Made by a program: the position numbers and the translations under genes. From positions 121,221,967 to 121,285,966 of the forward strand of contig OX375881.1 of the NCBI GenBank assembly GCA_947359465.1: a stretch of 64,000 nt of DNA, read 5' to 3'. The stretch is from Metellina segmentata. Its lineage: Eukaryota; Arthropoda; Arachnida; Araneae; Tetragnathidae. The first letter of the stretch is position 1. Every line of letters starts with the position of its first letter. Below are positions 36,101 through 49,345 of this stretch, in pieces. The notes below the pieces were generated by a model. It saw only the letters and a program-made list of their open reading frames with translations. It ran no database searches and was not told the DNA's origin.

Positions 36101-38406
36101 TTAAGTGAGAACATTTCCTACTCGAAACGCGATGTTCTTTCATCAATTGCTAGACTCTTTGACCCACTAGGCCTCATTTGCCCAATAATTACCAGAGCCA
36201 AAATCTTCCTTCAAAGACTTTGGGCACTGAAATTGGACTGGTCAGATCCCATTCCACAGAAGGAGCAAAGAGAATGGACGAAATTTTTGAAACAACTTCC
36301 TGAAGTCAACAGTTTGAAAATTCCTAGACACGTGCTCATCGTCCAAGCGGTCAAAATAGAGCTGCATGGCTTTTCCGATGCCTCGGAAAAGGCCTTTGGC
36401 GCTGCTGTCTACCTGCGGTCAACAAACGCCCACGGACAAGTCCAGACGACATTGCTCTGTGGCAAATCCAGAGTGGCCCCACTGAAGGTATTGACAATTC
36501 CTCGTCTAGAATTGTCAGGAGCACTACTCTTGGCACGACTAGTTTCAAGGCTGGTCCCTATCCTTCAACTTCAATTCGATCGCATCTACTTGTGGACAGA
36601 TTCAACCATCACACTAGCATGGATTCAAACTCCCCATGAAAAGTTGAAGCAGTTCGTTTCCAACCGAGTTCGAGAAATCAACGCGTTGTGTAAAAACTGC
36701 GAGTGGAGGCACGTATCATCGAAGGATAATCCTGCCGATCTCACCTCAAGAGGCGTGGGAGCTTCTGAGCTTCTATCAAATGCCTTGTGGTGGACGGGTC
36801 CCGAGTTCCTTGCTTCGGACATCCCACCCCAGATGGACTTTTGGGCCCCGAAGATGATAACTATAAACGAGAGCTGAAAGTTCCAATCGGACTAACGCTT
36901 TCCATCAACTCCCAAAAGGACTTTATCAGTATCCTTTTGAATCAAACCAATTGTTTTTCTAGGCTTTGTCGCATTGTGTGTTTTATCCTTAGGTTCCTGC
37001 ATAATTCACGACCTTCCAAAGAATCACTTGCTGGCCCTTTAACATCAAAAGAACTTGATAATGCCACTAATGTTCTAGTAAGGCTGGTTCAAACCTCTGA
37101 ATTTCCAGACGAAATCAAGAGGTTAAATGAAGGTAAAAACTTGAAGACCACTAGGGTAAGATCCTTATTTCCCTTCATGGACAAAGATGGAATTATTCGT
37201 GTGGGTGGTCGCTTGCAAAATGCAAATTTAACAATTGACCAAAAACATCCTAAGCTTCTCCCTGCCAAACATACTTTCACCAAATTAATCATGGAAGCTT
37301 TTCACAAAAGGAACCTGCACATTGGTCCGCAGACCTTGTTGCATTGCGTTCGCCAATAATTCTGGCCCATTGGCGGGAGGAATTTGGCAAGGAAAATTGT
37401 AAATGACTGCATAACATGTTTCAAAACCAAGCCCAAACTAACTGATCAACTGTTAGGTAACTTACCATCTGAAAGGGTTAATCCCAGTCCCCCATTCAAT
37501 AATTGCGGAATTGACTTTTGCGGTCATTTCCTCATCAAATATAAAAATCAACGTAAGGGAATATTTCAAAAGATCTATGTTGCAATTTTTATTTGCTTGG
37601 TCACAAAGGCTATTTACTTAGAGGTAGTCAGTGATCTTACGTCTGAAGCCCTTATTGCTACACTCAAAATATTTTTCGCCCGTAGGGGAAAAAGCTCATA
37701 CATTCTTACAGATAATGCTAAGAATTTTGTTGGTGCAAGCAAAGAAATTAAAAAATTGCATAAACTTATAAGTAATCCACCAGAAAATGTTGCAAACTAT
37801 TTGTCAGCTGAGGGTACTCAGTGGAACTTTATTCCCCCTAAATCTCCCAATTTTGGCGGAATTTGGGAATCAGGTGTCAAATCTTTTAAACATCATCTAA
37901 GAAGAGCTGTAGGCTCATATAGGTTAACCTTGGAAGAATTCATTACCATTACAACTCAAATCGATGGTATATTGAACAGCAGACCACTTGTGCCATTGTC
38001 CTGCGATCCAAGTGATTTCAATGTCCTTACCCCTGGACACTTTCTCATTGGCCGTTCAATAAATTCATTCCCTGAACATAATGTTTCTGATAAAGCAGAC
38101 AGTTACTTGTCTCGTTGGCAGAAAACAACCAAATTAGTTCAAAAAATTTGGAAACAGTGGAGTAGAGACTATTTAAATCACTCGAATCAGAGAAATAAGT
38201 GGCAGTTCGCCAAGGACAATGCAACAATCAATTCTTTGGTATTGTTAAAAGACTTTAACTTGCCCCCATATGAATGGAAAATGGGCAGAATTCAAAAGTG
38301 TGTTAAAAGTTCAGATGGTAGAGTAAGAGTAGTTTTAGTCAAAACTGCCAATGGCACATTCAAAAGAGGTATCACTCAAGTGTGTTTACTTCCACTAGAT
38401 AATTAA
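33188..38406 (+). pseudogene. BEL/Pao gag-pol polyprotein, interrupted (unit B)
   Basis: Same domain order as 9,779-14,997, and it shares the frameshift after the reverse transcriptase, the shift near 36,850 and the TAA before the integrase zinc-binding cysteines. Private changes: a 2-bp CA gain near 35,519 stops the first frame at 786 codons, just before the YMDD block of the reverse transcriptase. One gag-region residue is alanine instead of glutamate (34,086). The integrase frame is open through its C-terminus here (37,384-38,406; 340 codons, with TDNAKNF and GGIWESGVKSF), unlike in unit A. Confidence 0.95.
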
Positions 38407-38578
38407 CTGCACCCTGTATACATGTTTTACCTTGTCATTGTGTTTTTTATTTATTATTTTTCACATGTGTTTTAATATGTTTAATGTGTATTTTCGAATG
38501 TTATATCAATTCTTGTTGTTCATTATTATTCACATAATTGTTTAATATTTTTGAAATTTACTAATTTCAAGGCGGGAG

Positions 38579-38835
38579 TGTTGCGTAACCCCTGTTGTGA
38601 GCAACTCCCACGCCGTTTCTGGTATAGCGCCCCCTGTCGTGCGCTTGTATTTCTACCCTTTTTGGGTCATTGCACTCTTGCAAGTCATACTGTCAACAAC
38701 CAAGCGCTGACAAGGCCGTAAGCGTCGTCTATCGACGACCATCTTTTGTGTTGATTGCTTAATAAATGTATTGTCCTTTAAATTAAAAGGACTGGGTTCA
38801 TTGTGTTTCATTAAAAATACACTCAATACCCACCA
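38579..38835 (+). mobile_element. 3' LTR of BEL/Pao retrotransposon (unit B)
   Basis: 257 bp, matching the unit A 3' LTR, followed by GCCGT at 38,836-38,840. A 3-bp gain (TGT) lies about 60 bp upstream of it, outside the LTR. Confidence 0.95.
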
Positions 38836-41102
38836 GCCGTTATTTAAAGAATAATGCCGTTATTGAAAAAATAATAATGTTTAAAAGTCCAAACTAGAAC
38901 TTTTTCCAACTTAAAAAAATTCGTTGTAATAATGACAGGAGAAGATTGCAAAATTTCACAATGTCGCATACCGGATGTAAGAGTGCACAAGTAAAAAAAT
39001 ATTGTTTTGTTGACTATGAGTGCGAGACCCCTCGCCGTAAATCGTAATTTTAATTAATTGAATTGAACATGAAAAGAACTTAAGAAAGGGAATTCCAAAC
39101 CCTCTCAAAATCGTCTTTTATAGTAGTAACCTTAGTATCACCTTTCGTCATTTTGTAGCTATGTCATACAGCAAAGGTGCGATGTATGTGAAATGTATTA
39201 CACGAATGGATATGCATGTGTAGGATTTGTGTCCAAAGTAAGTTGTAGAAAATATAAAGATGGCGAATTGTGTTAAAATAAATTTTTATTCTACAAAAAA
39301 CGTAAGTCAATATATATTTTGATTATCTCTTCAATCTAGAGTAAACCAATTCAAACCTAGTAAGGTCGGGTATTTTGCTAGTATGACATAAAACAACCAC
39401 ATACACAAAATCAGAACTGATGTTCTATCTACGTCAGAATGACTTAAATGCTAATCCGGATTGATTTGAAACAAACCAAAATTTGAAACAAGATGCTTTA
39501 CAACACATTCAAGTCTGGCGACTTCTACAATGAAAATAGAAAGGGGACGTTTCAAAACTAAACAAGTCAGGTTGACTTAAACTACCGCTTGAAACAGGAT
39601 GCTTCAAAACACAGAAAACTTTGTAACAAATGCATTTTCGGTGTGCACCGATTCTTACAATTACAATGAAATTCTGGTAAGTTGTCACTTACCCTTTTAA
39701 AATAAACACTCATCAGACGCGCTGGCGGTCGTCAATATCCAAGTTCCACACGAACATTCCACAAGACGCTGGCGGTCTTATCATCTTCAACTGTATTTTA
39801 AAAAAAATAACGCGGATTTCGCATCCCCTAAGCTGCCACCACTCAGACAGATCTGTACCGTATCGACGAAAAGGAAAAACCACTTTACAGGTTAAAATAG
39901 TTATATTAAGAATTAATATTTACAGAATTTGTACAGCTACAGTTTTAAAATTAAGGACTATATTCATCACCGATATAATACAGCAGCCTTAAGCTAAAAG
40001 TTCTCACAATCGTCTCTGGCTAGCAAAATCGTCTCTTCAAAAGCATTTCTTCCCAGACCGCCTCCTCCAGTCGTCACTTCCGCAGCCAGACCAGGGGGTG
40101 GATTGGGTAAACGACTCCCGTTGTGAGCTCTCACAAATCTGGAAAAGGAGACGCTCTCACGATGCTACAATACATTGTGGCTTCATTCATTTATTTAAAA
40201 GCAAAATGTAATTTTTTTTTGCGTAGTTTTTATAATCTGTCATGAAATCTTAACTTTTAAAAATATTATTTTTAAAATTCTTTGGAGATCGTGCACCCTG
40301 GAGGGTTTTCATTCGAAAATATATAAATGATAAAATAAATTTTTTACGACCATGGACAACTGAGGAAGAGTAGAATTAGATGTTCAAAATGGTTATAATA
40401 TTTTAAATATGTATAAAATATGGTATTTTGAGGAAAAAACAGATGATTTATTTTAGAATTATGTGAAAGTGTTTTTAAAATAAAATTAGAAACGCATAAT
40501 AAATGGTCTGAAAATTAGAGAACTTAAAAAGAGTATCAGAGATGTGTTAATGAGAAATGAGATATAAATTAAGGTAATATATATATATAGAAAGAAAAAT
40601 CCAGAAATGAAATTTATAGCATAAATCTGTTTCAATTCTGTGTGGTGTCAGTTTGAACAGAGAAAGAATTTCGAAACGAACTCCAATACGACTTGGATTT
40701 AGAAGATTTTTTATAAAACCACATTAGATGATACTATTAAAGATTTAACTGCGGTATTTATGAGTGATGATTGTGTAGAAATTAATTATAAATAACATTT
40801 CACAATAGAAATACAGTAAAACCCCGATTAACCTAACTCAGGTTAATCAAACTCAGCTGAACCGATACCCGGTTTACATGAAATGAAACCGAAATTAACA
40901 ACAACGAGACACACGTTATGTACTGCACGATAATAATCGCGAGCGTTATGGCTAAAAATGTAATTTTAGCTTCAATAAAGAACATAAGTGTAGCCTACAA
41001 AGTGAGTTTTGAAGTCGTTTGACCTTCAAAACATTTCAGAATTACATACATACTGTAATTTGATACAAAATACATAGTAATAGACAGTTACGGATTAAGC
41101 GG

Positions 41103-41682
41103 CCGCGTAGTGCCCCGAAATACCGAAGGGGCCCCGAGGCCTTAAAAAGTCTTTTCATTAGTGCTCGAGAAAAGTTGTGAAAGTATCGTTACAATGTGAA
41201 TCTTTAAGTGCAGTGAAAAGAGTTCCTAATACAAGATGGTCAGCACACAAAACCAGATGCTGTATTAGCTATGAAACTTGGTTTCACCCATATAAAAGAG
41301 GTTGTAAGTGAAATTTGTAATTCAGAAGAAAAAAGTTACCATAGTGGAGGCGACTTCATTTCTGAAGAAAATGAACAGATATGAAACCGCACTAATGACA
41401 TTTATTTGAAATACTATATGTTCAGAGAATAAGTGCTACTAGTAAATCATGGCAATCAGTGTAATACGAACTATTGAAAGGATATCTTCAACTGAAGTCA
41501 TTAGAAAATTTTATCAATGATTTCAGAGAAGTTGAAAAAAAGGCAACTGATTTATCAGGACTCATGTAATGTGGAAGATGAACAAACTCGCTGACAACAA
41601 ATTAGAAAAAATTGTTTTTTAATGAAAACAAAGTAGGACATAATGAATTTACAATAAGATAAAATTTCTTAGTCAATTATTT
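41103..41682 (+). pseudogene. Degraded hAT-type transposase fragment, unit B copy
   Basis: Counterpart of 17,690-18,270, with one substitution near its start (41,188, G instead of T). Confidence 0.5.
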
Positions 41683-41693
41683 TATGTCATATG

Positions 41694-42822
41694 TAGTGCT
41701 CGGATTTAACATATTTTGCTTTTTATTTTTAGCCTCTAATGTTTTCTGTATTGAGTGTTTTTTCAACACTTTGCAAACAAAAAACCCGAATTTATTTTGC
41801 ATGTTTTTGCATATTTGCAACCATTTTGCATATTTGTGGTTTTTGCATGTTTTGTAAATATTTGGACAATTTTTTCTATTTTCAAACATTTCCGAAGCAA
41901 GCCTTGGCACCTCCCATCAACCATGCAAACCCTCCCCCGAACAACCTGTAATCGCCCCACCACGCATTAATTCCAAATATTTTTAATTCAACTTAGATGA
42001 TAAGGACTTTATTTCAAAGGTAAATAAATTAATTTGCAGCAATTTCATTTTTTACTAAAAGTCAAAATAACAAATTAATTCCAAGATATTTCATTGACAA
42101 ATACTAGGACCACAAAACTGACATCTGAACGGGACACTCTAAAAGCTAACAGAGTTCAGTTTCGTTTGCCGGCGCATCAAAGACACTTGTGAGACATGAA
42201 ACGTCCGAGACACAAGCCCGTTTTCCTAAACACTCGAGCGCTACGACGTTACATCCCCTACTTTACTCAGATCAAACTCATGCAACATTTCACACATTCT
42301 GCATTTAGCTCCTTATAAAGTTTTTGGCTTTTGTAGTCAACTAATAAGTTTTGCTCTTTGTTTTTTATCACGAGTAAATATATATGTTACCGCTAAAGCT
42401 CGAAAGCCGTTAATGTGCACATTATATAGCTAATCTGCAGATTAACTGATTTGCTTCGTTAACGTGCGGAATCAAGAGTTTTCCGCATTTAACCTAGGTA
42501 ATGTTTACATTAATGGCTTTCGTATCGTTAAAGTTCAAAAGTTTGTTTCTCTCATTTCCTTTCCTTATACCTTCTCCCTTTCCCTCCACTTTTAGTTTTA
42601 GTTTGGATCCGTCTGCGTCTTGTCGTCGTTGTTTTTTTTTTCTCACAAGCCAAAGCGTGGCAAGCCCGGCGTTACCCGTGCTAGTTGCTTTTGCCTTACT
42701 ATCCGTTTTATTAGACTGAATTTGTTTTTGCAATTTTGCATATTTTGGGGGTTTTAGTGCATATTTTGGGATTTTGAAATGCATATTTCAGGTCACATTT
42801 TTGTATATCGATCCGAGCTCTA
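41694..42822. mobile_element. Non-autonomous hAT element, unit B copy
   Basis: Counterpart of 18,282-19,408 with the same GTCATATG flanks. It is 2 bp longer (CC gain near 41,957) and has one substitution (42,271). Confidence 0.9.
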
Positions 42823-43221
42823 GTCATATGTGATAACACCAAAGGCAGAATTTTCTCAAAGATCTTTTCAGTCGTGAAGTTGTTGTGGAGCCTTTTCGAA
42901 TATATTTTATTACGATTCATCAATAGAAGCCAAAAGGAATACAATACAAAAGTTGAAGGATATTTACAAAAATGATATTGGTGTTTAAAATTTCAGGACG
43001 AATTTGACCATTTTTTAATATTTCGAAAAGAAAATGAGGACACCATAAAAACCACACCAAACATCTATCGAGCCTCAATCTTTCGCTTCAGGATTAGACC
43101 CTGATCGACGTCAGTATCCCGTTTCGTTAATCCAGCTCGACTTTAATCAACTACCATTTCTTAATAGAGGTAAAATTGCATTTCTCAAAAGTATATTATA
43201 ACATATTCGTATTTGAAATAA

Positions 43222-43957
43222 GTTCAAAATAAAACAAAAATCGACGCACCAAGGACTTATCTTATTGTGAAACAAATTGGTGAATGTAGAAAACAGAAAA
43301 AACAAGTGATTAAAATTATTTCAAAACAGTTGAATGATTTATTTCAGAGTTTGACCGTCACAAAGGGAGGAATTCAATAAGGCGTTAGTCCCCCTCTGGC
43401 CTGGATGCGTCACATGGCATGGCATGGACTGAAAAAGCTCCCGGATGGTGTCCTACGGAATTTCTTGCCGTCTCCAACTGTTGGGCTAAAGGGTCAACAT
43501 TTCGAGATGGTTGCAAATGCCTTCCTATAGCGTCTCAAATATGCTCTATGGAAGAGAGATCAGGAGACCTAGCTGGCCCAGGAAGTGTTGGGAAAGCTTA
43601 TAGACAGTTCATAGCAACACGTGCCGTGTATGGCCGGGAATTATCTTGTTGAAAAGTAAGTCGGGTGTCGCAAAAGGAACGGTAACTCAACCAAAGGGGT
43701 CCGTCTTTTAAAGGAGATGGCACCCTAAACTATAACGCCCTGTTGTGTGCATGTGTGGCATTCGATTGTAAGGGCAGGATTCCCACACTGTCCTGGACGT
43801 TTCCATACATGTCTGCGGTTGTCATCAGGACACAGTTGAAAACGGGAATCGTCACTAAAAATTACGTTCCCAGTAATTACCGTTCCAAGTTGTTCGAGCC
43901 CGGCACAACTTCTGGGCAACTAATTCTTGGTGCGTCTATTTTTTGTTATAGAGTGTA
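43222..43957 (-). mobile_element. Tc1-like element B, unit B copy
   Basis: Counterpart of 19,808-20,543. The base right after the end differs (43,958, A instead of T). Confidence 0.85.
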
Positions 43958-45437
43958 AATGAAAATCTGTGTAATTAATCTCCTGATTGTTGTCTCGACG
44001 AGCCATATTGTCACTGGCAAAACTGACCAGCTCTTGAGGGACGAGATATCTCGTCATTAAGAGAAAATGGACCAGATTTTAATCATGACAAATTGAAAAA
44101 TGGCAATATCTTAGTGACAGATAGCACGTTAGTAGCAAATTTTGTCACATCTCAATGCCCGTTATATCGCGTCGAAACCCACTTGGACGGTCGAACCAGA
44201 TTTTCTTATGCTGTAGGTATATAATCCCTGTGGTTTCTAAATATTATAAGAAACAATTAATTTCAGGGCATCTTCAACTTCTTGGCACAATACCGATCAA
44301 TAGAATCTATACCGATGAATGAATTTACGAATGGGTTACTCCTACTGTAATCAAATCCAAATTCAATTCTGCTTGGAGAAAATATTTGTGACTTCGGTTA
44401 AACTCCGAAAATCCATAAATAATAATAGCCTCGGGATTCAAATTATCACATAAAGAATACGTGAACAATACTTATATTAATCCACTTCGCGATTTTCGAT
44501 GCATATGCAAGGAACATATTTCAGTCAATATCCCTCAACTCATACATCTAAATACACTTGAAATTTGTATTTTAATACTTCAATCGCTGTGTCGTGGTTT
44601 GTTCTAATAAAGAAAATCAATGGCAGCAATTCTCTGAAGAACGAAGGCCTGAAACGTAATTCACTTCAGGCTGTGTTTGGATCAACCCACGCAATCATCA
44701 ATTTCATTAAATAATTCACTCGTTTAAGTAGATACGATAGATTGTTCTGCGATTTCATTATTTATTCAAGACACTGTATAACTTCCTATTCCTAAATCAT
44801 AAATGAAATGCACTTTTAACTTTCAAACACAAATATATTTTGTCTTGAGAATTACTTTGGAAAATCGTATCTCGTTATGTCGTGAGAATGATTGCCTCTA
44901 TATCACCCAGCTGACGAATTCGTCTCAAGGTGTTCCTAAACACGTCTAGCACTCACCAATGTGGGGTAGCGGAGAAAATAAACATCGCTAGTTCAATTCA
45001 CTCAAAAATACTTCATGGTTTAGATTCTACTGCAACGTGGGAGTTTCGAAAAAATCAGGCCAAACTGTAAAGAGTGGTAGTGGAGCGTAAAAGGGATATT
45101 TTCATACATTAAAATGTTTAAATAAACAATATTTCAATTAGAATAGAACTATAAATAATAGAACTAGAAAGTTATCCGTTCGCCTCCCCATCAATCAGAT
45201 GTATAATAAAGAGCTTTGAATTCGAGCAGTGGCATTGAAAATGTCAGTGGGGAATGACGCCATAGAAACGACGTTGTCGACTGACCTATTCAGCGCCCTC
45301 TATCACACAAATATCGTATTTCATACTCATATTCTTTGACAAAGAATGTTTATTTTGGGCCCCTCTGACACATTTTATTATCTGGCCAAACATTTTCGAA
45401 ACACTTGGTTATATACTGTGATATTTTAAGTTAAATA

Positions 45438-46003
45438 TACACTCCCCTACACTAATGGACCAGACGCCAGCGGATTTGCAAAAAATCCGACTACTTGTTT
45501 GGAGGTATTTTTCGTGGTATGTCCTTTCATGTTGTTCCTGGTCAATTGAACTCCGACGCCTACATATGAACATTTCGAACCATCAGGTTCTTCCTACCCT
45601 CTGGCATTTTATGGAATGATGTTACTTCCAGGACGACAATACTCCGCGTCACGTTGTAGCCTCTGTCAAGCAGTGGTATTGATATGTGGATGTAAAACGT
45701 CTTTCTTGGCCTGATCAGAGTCCCGACCTAAACCCAATAGAACATTTGTGGGACGAGGAGTTAGAGCGACGCTTACGGACCGGGGAACCACGTCCGTGAT
45801 CTACAGCTGAGCTGGCGACATTCTTGCAGTAGGAATGGACACACATACCCGTAGATGTGTATCAAAACCTCGTTGAAAGTATGCCCAGAAGGGTTGCTAG
45901 TGTCATTGCAGCACGTGGGGGACCATCCACCTATTAAAGCATGTATTCTTTCCCTTATACCATCACATCTTACTGTCTGGTCTATTATCGTAGGGTAGTG
46001 TAT
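45438..46003 (+). mobile_element. Tc1-like element C, 566 bp, internally deleted
   Basis: The left end TACACTCCCCTACACTAATG and the right end ...TCGTAGGGTAGTGTA are inverted repeats, with TA at both edges. Only the C-terminal third of the transposase remains, on the plus strand. The first 75 bp also occur at 22,024-22,098. Confidence 0.92.
45605..45937 (+). pseudogene. Tc1-like transposase C-terminal fragment (element C)
   Basis: Plus-strand frame with FQDDNTPRH (second catalytic aspartate) and SPDLNPIEHLWDE (catalytic glutamate). If the internal stop is counted as a residue, 34 positions lie between the two, the spacing of DD34E Tc1 enzymes. It ends with MPRRVASVIAARGG. At least three in-frame stops and the loss of the N-terminal two thirds make it inactive. 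Confidence 0.88.
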
Positions 46004-46164
46004 TTCAGTAGTTACTAAGTTCACGACATAGAACCACTCGATCTAGAATTCGAACCCATCGATTCTAGCCGAGGCTGAATGCGATGGGTTCTCCTTCTAG
46101 TTGACTGATTGTCAGATGTATGATAAAGACACCTGTATTATTAAAGTCCTGGGTGTTTTCTTCA

Positions 46165-46440
46165 AACTAGTGGTTGAGCAATGAGAACGATTATGAACGC
46201 TTGTTTGTTTGGCTCAGGTGTGGACGGAAGGACCCTATTGGGCCATGCTGCGCCAGGTACAAGACATTCAAAACCAACTAATAGAACTATGGAAGTTTGA
46301 TTGACACAGAAGAGAGAAATACACCCACGGACGAATGCACCGGGCAGAAATCGAACCTGTGGCACCTACAACTTGTTGAACCTGTGGCACTACAATGTTG
46401 CTAGCGCAGTGGGCACACGCTGAGACACGACGACTCGGGG
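46165..46440 (-). repeat. tRNA-headed SINE, second family
   Basis: On the minus strand, an A-box-like region (about 46,425-46,405) and a B box GGTTCGATTTC (46,357-46,347) form a tRNA-like head. A body follows with GTGTATTTCTC and CCTGAGCCAAACAAACAAG. The head carries a 24-bp direct duplication repeating CCTGTGGCAC. I recall similar bodies from spider sequences, but that is recall only. Target-site duplication not resolved. Confidence 0.65.
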
Positions 46441-46479
46441 TAACTTGGAAGGTAGGTATTTTCAATAACATCGCACTTG

Positions 46480-46650
46480 AGCAATACAACGGGCGATTGT
46501 CAACGGTCTGAACGGGAAATTGGGAACACAACACCACGTCATTTTAAACCACAGTCAGATGACGAGGTCACACCTGAGCTTATGCACACCATGGCAAAGC
46601 GATAACATTTTGGGCCACGACAGAGGTAACATGCAGTAGTATCGAGATAA
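46480..46650 (+). repeat. SINE-body repeat, copy 3
   Basis: Family landmarks CCACAGTCAGATGACGAGG and CACACCTGAGCT, followed by a CACGACAGAGGTAAC block, on the plus strand. The upstream half is diverged. Confidence 0.65.
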
Positions 46651-46950
46651 CCTTTGTAAACTCCATCTAAAAAAAGGTGCTGTTCTATATCCTCTCAGGA
46701 ACCAAGACGAAAAATTATTGTATTTGCACTGAAGTATCTCGATGGAATGGATTGTAAGTCTAATAATGACGAAATCAAGGGACTTGTCGTGAATTCGATC
46801 AAGAGAACTCGGGACAATCGCGTCTCGTCACTTCGATCTTATGTAAAACAATAGAATGGATTACCTTTCGTGAGCGAACAAAGCTAAAGAAACAACGTGA
46901 AAGTGAAAGTGGCACTGAATTGTTAAGCTAGGGTAAAGAGATGTTGTTAA

Positions 46951-47180
46951 TTAACGTCGCTCTATAGTAACACAACGGACTATTGACGACGGTCCTGGAT
47001 CGATCCCCGAGGGACAGATCCGAGGGCAACGCCACTAAGTTTTGAACCCAGGTCAGATGACGCGGCATCACCTGAGCTGGAATACCATTCTTCAAACTCT
47101 CACACCACGCCAACGTGAGAACATTTGGGGTCACGACAAATTTAACGTTCACAAACCCCCTTGTACACAACAATCTTTGG
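46951..47180 (+). repeat. SINE-body repeat, copy 4 (longest body)
   Basis: Best representative of the family: TTAACGTCGC, then CTATTGACGACGGTCC, GGATCGATCCC, GATCCGAGG, GGTCAGATGACG, CACCTGAGCTGGAATACC, CTCTCACACCACGCCAACGT and CACGACAAATTTAACGT, in order over about 230 bp. Confidence 0.8.
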
Positions 47181-47216
47181 TTGGATGGAAATGTGAACGC
47201 GAAACCTACCGTTTGC

Positions 47217-47222
<6 letters not shown>

Positions 47223-47260
<38 letters not shown>
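47223..47260. repeat. (GA)n microsatellite
   Basis: About 16 GA units with one GGG interruption, immediately after SINE-body copy 4. Confidence 0.95.
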
Positions 47261-47959
47261 CAGTGTGTAACACTCGAGTTGTACATTCTAATCTCAAGGG
47301 CTCATAGCTCAGTATTAGAATAAGCATAGGTTATATATTTTTTTAATTCAAGGTGTAAAATTGAGGTTCGTAAAAGCGATGGAAGACTATTTCTTTGGCA
47401 GGACATGTTTATTAAACATTACACACGAAGAATAATACAATGTAATATACAAGAAGCAAAACACACGATGCTGCATGCTCGACGAGAAGTTCAACACTGA
47501 TCAAATCGTTGATGACTCCAGTCTTCCGCGCGGTTCTTCCCACTGGAAGTACCACCGCCACCATTATTTGCTTACGCAAGAAATCATCGAAAGAATATCC
47601 GAACTCCACACTAGGTAAAAGTAATTCCTTAAAATAATTTATTTTACGAGTCTTTTTTTTCAAAATATTAAGCTACTGCAGAATGCGTAAAAGAGTTTTC
47701 TTTACAACTTCAAGGCGATATATATTTATGAATTCTCCTCAGCTGACCGCGGTTTAAAATTACGTGATGATGTCATTCGATCTTTTCATTGGGGATTTAT
47801 ACCGGACCACAAGCCTTACTCCAGTGCAACTTTAATTCATATACTAATCTACCTTTTCATAAATTCATTCGTTTTTTATCTAGACGCACCACATGTACAA
47901 ATACGTTTGATGTTTCCATTGTATTTTGAAAGTCAATGTGCCATTTCTGAGACAACCCA

Positions 47960-48055
47960 TATTACGTAGTGTTGTCCTCGGATCTTTCTCTCTGGAACTG
48001 ATCCATGACCGTCGTAAATAACACGTTGCGTGGCTTCAGTGCGACGTGAATTAAA
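47960..48055 (-). repeat. SINE-body repeat, fragment 5 (inverted)
   Basis: CTCGGATCTTTCTC, GATCCATGACCGTCG and GTGCGACGTGAATTAA are the family landmarks read in reverse complement. Confidence 0.65.
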
Positions 48056-48732
48056 ATACTTACATACCATTAACATCTTCTTCTTTACCTTCAAGAGAGG
48101 ACTTTTTTTAATAATAATTACAATACCTACCTACCCACTAACTAATTACATAGATGATCCAATGAGGAAAATATTGTATGCAAATTCGAAACAAAAGTAC
48201 ATTCTATCACATACCAAATTCACTTTCCAGGAAACTAATTGGGTACAGGAGCTTATCTTCCAGGACAGTGATTATTATTTCTTAGTAGCTGGACAAAAAT
48301 TCCCTCATATTTCTCCCCTATGCTCGTGCTTAGTATTCATGAGATTTCTAACGACTTAAACATTTTTTTCATCTTTTAATTTCCTTAATTTGTGCATCAC
48401 AAAACTTAAATTTCGCTCGTTTGGAAGTACTCCGTACTGGGTTACGCAAAGTAATAGCGAAAATAAAAATAAAGCAAGGGATTTAACAAGCAACCTATTT
48501 CAGCATGTTAGACAGTGGATCGAAAAGAGCTTTTCAAAAGTCACCAGAAGACTGTCTAAATGCTTATCTCATTCAATGTACGACAGTTTCTTAGTTGCGC
48601 TCTGAATATTCGCGATGTTTATTTTCACGAGATTAAAACAGCAAAATGATGGTATCAAGAAATCAGAAAGACTAAAAGATAGCACAAAAGTGCCGTTTAA
48701 CGTCTTCGTCGTTCCATTCCATTTATAGTACT

Positions 48733-48845
48733 GCGCTAAGATCTTTCTCTTCGCGAGTCGTTCCCGGACCTTCGCCGATAGCCCGTTGTGTGTTTTTTCC
48801 TTAGTAAGACTGTAATTAAATACCTACTTAATTACTGACTGCACA
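48733..48845 (-). repeat. SINE-body repeat, fragment 6 (inverted)
   Basis: AAGATCTTTCTCTTCGCG, then CCGGACCTTCGCCGATAGCC and GTTGTGTG, in reverse family order; strongly diverged. Confidence 0.55.
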
Positions 48846-49224
48846 CAAAACTGAAGTTAAATGGAGTGTCACTCCATCGTATTAAGGAAGCGACATCGAT
48901 GTCGATGTTTTATAAAATCCATTTAATGAAATTTTCCATCGATTTATTGGAACCGAAGTTTTTTTAACATCGATGTTTGTTAACATTATATTTTTGAATG
49001 AAAAAGTACCTCTGTAAAAATTTAAAAATAACCATTCGAGTGTTACAAGAGATGGTGCAGCAAGTTACAGGTTTCGCAATCAACAAATTAATTATTCCTT
49101 GATCAGCAATACTCAGACAGATTTCATTGTCTTATATGGTATCATTTGAAGGGACATGTTATAGTAAATAGATGAGAACAGATGGATAACGGCGTGGGAA
49201 GATGAATTTAGCTTAGCTTGCAAA

Positions 49225-49345
49225 AAGGAATTATTTCTGATGCCCACTCTCCAAACTTCCACATCAACCCAACGTGAGGACTTTCCGGCGACAGATTTAA
49301 GGTACACCAGCCGCCTCTTCACCATATGCTTACCAACACCCTTGC
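49225..49345 (+). repeat. SINE-body repeat, fragment 7
   Basis: Only the distal body: CTCTCCAAACTTCCACATCA, CCCAACGTGAGGAC and GCGACAGATTTAAGGT. Confidence 0.55.

Larger units (their letters stand above)
23412..45512. repeat. Direct repeat unit B of a 23.4-kb tandem duplication
   Basis: Second copy of 1-22,098 with the same mobile elements at the same relative positions. Identity stops at 45,512. Beyond that point unit B continues into the rest of a Tc1-like element, while unit A switches to unrelated sequence. Private differences include a 2-bp gain near 35,519 in the BEL polyprotein, a 3-bp gain near 38,516, a 2-bp gain near 41,957 and a 2-bp loss near 29,464. Confidence 0.97.

Noticed and set aside
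48030..48359. 109-codon plus-strand frame as a host gene
   Set aside because: It starts inside a SINE fragment and has no family resemblance or splice support.
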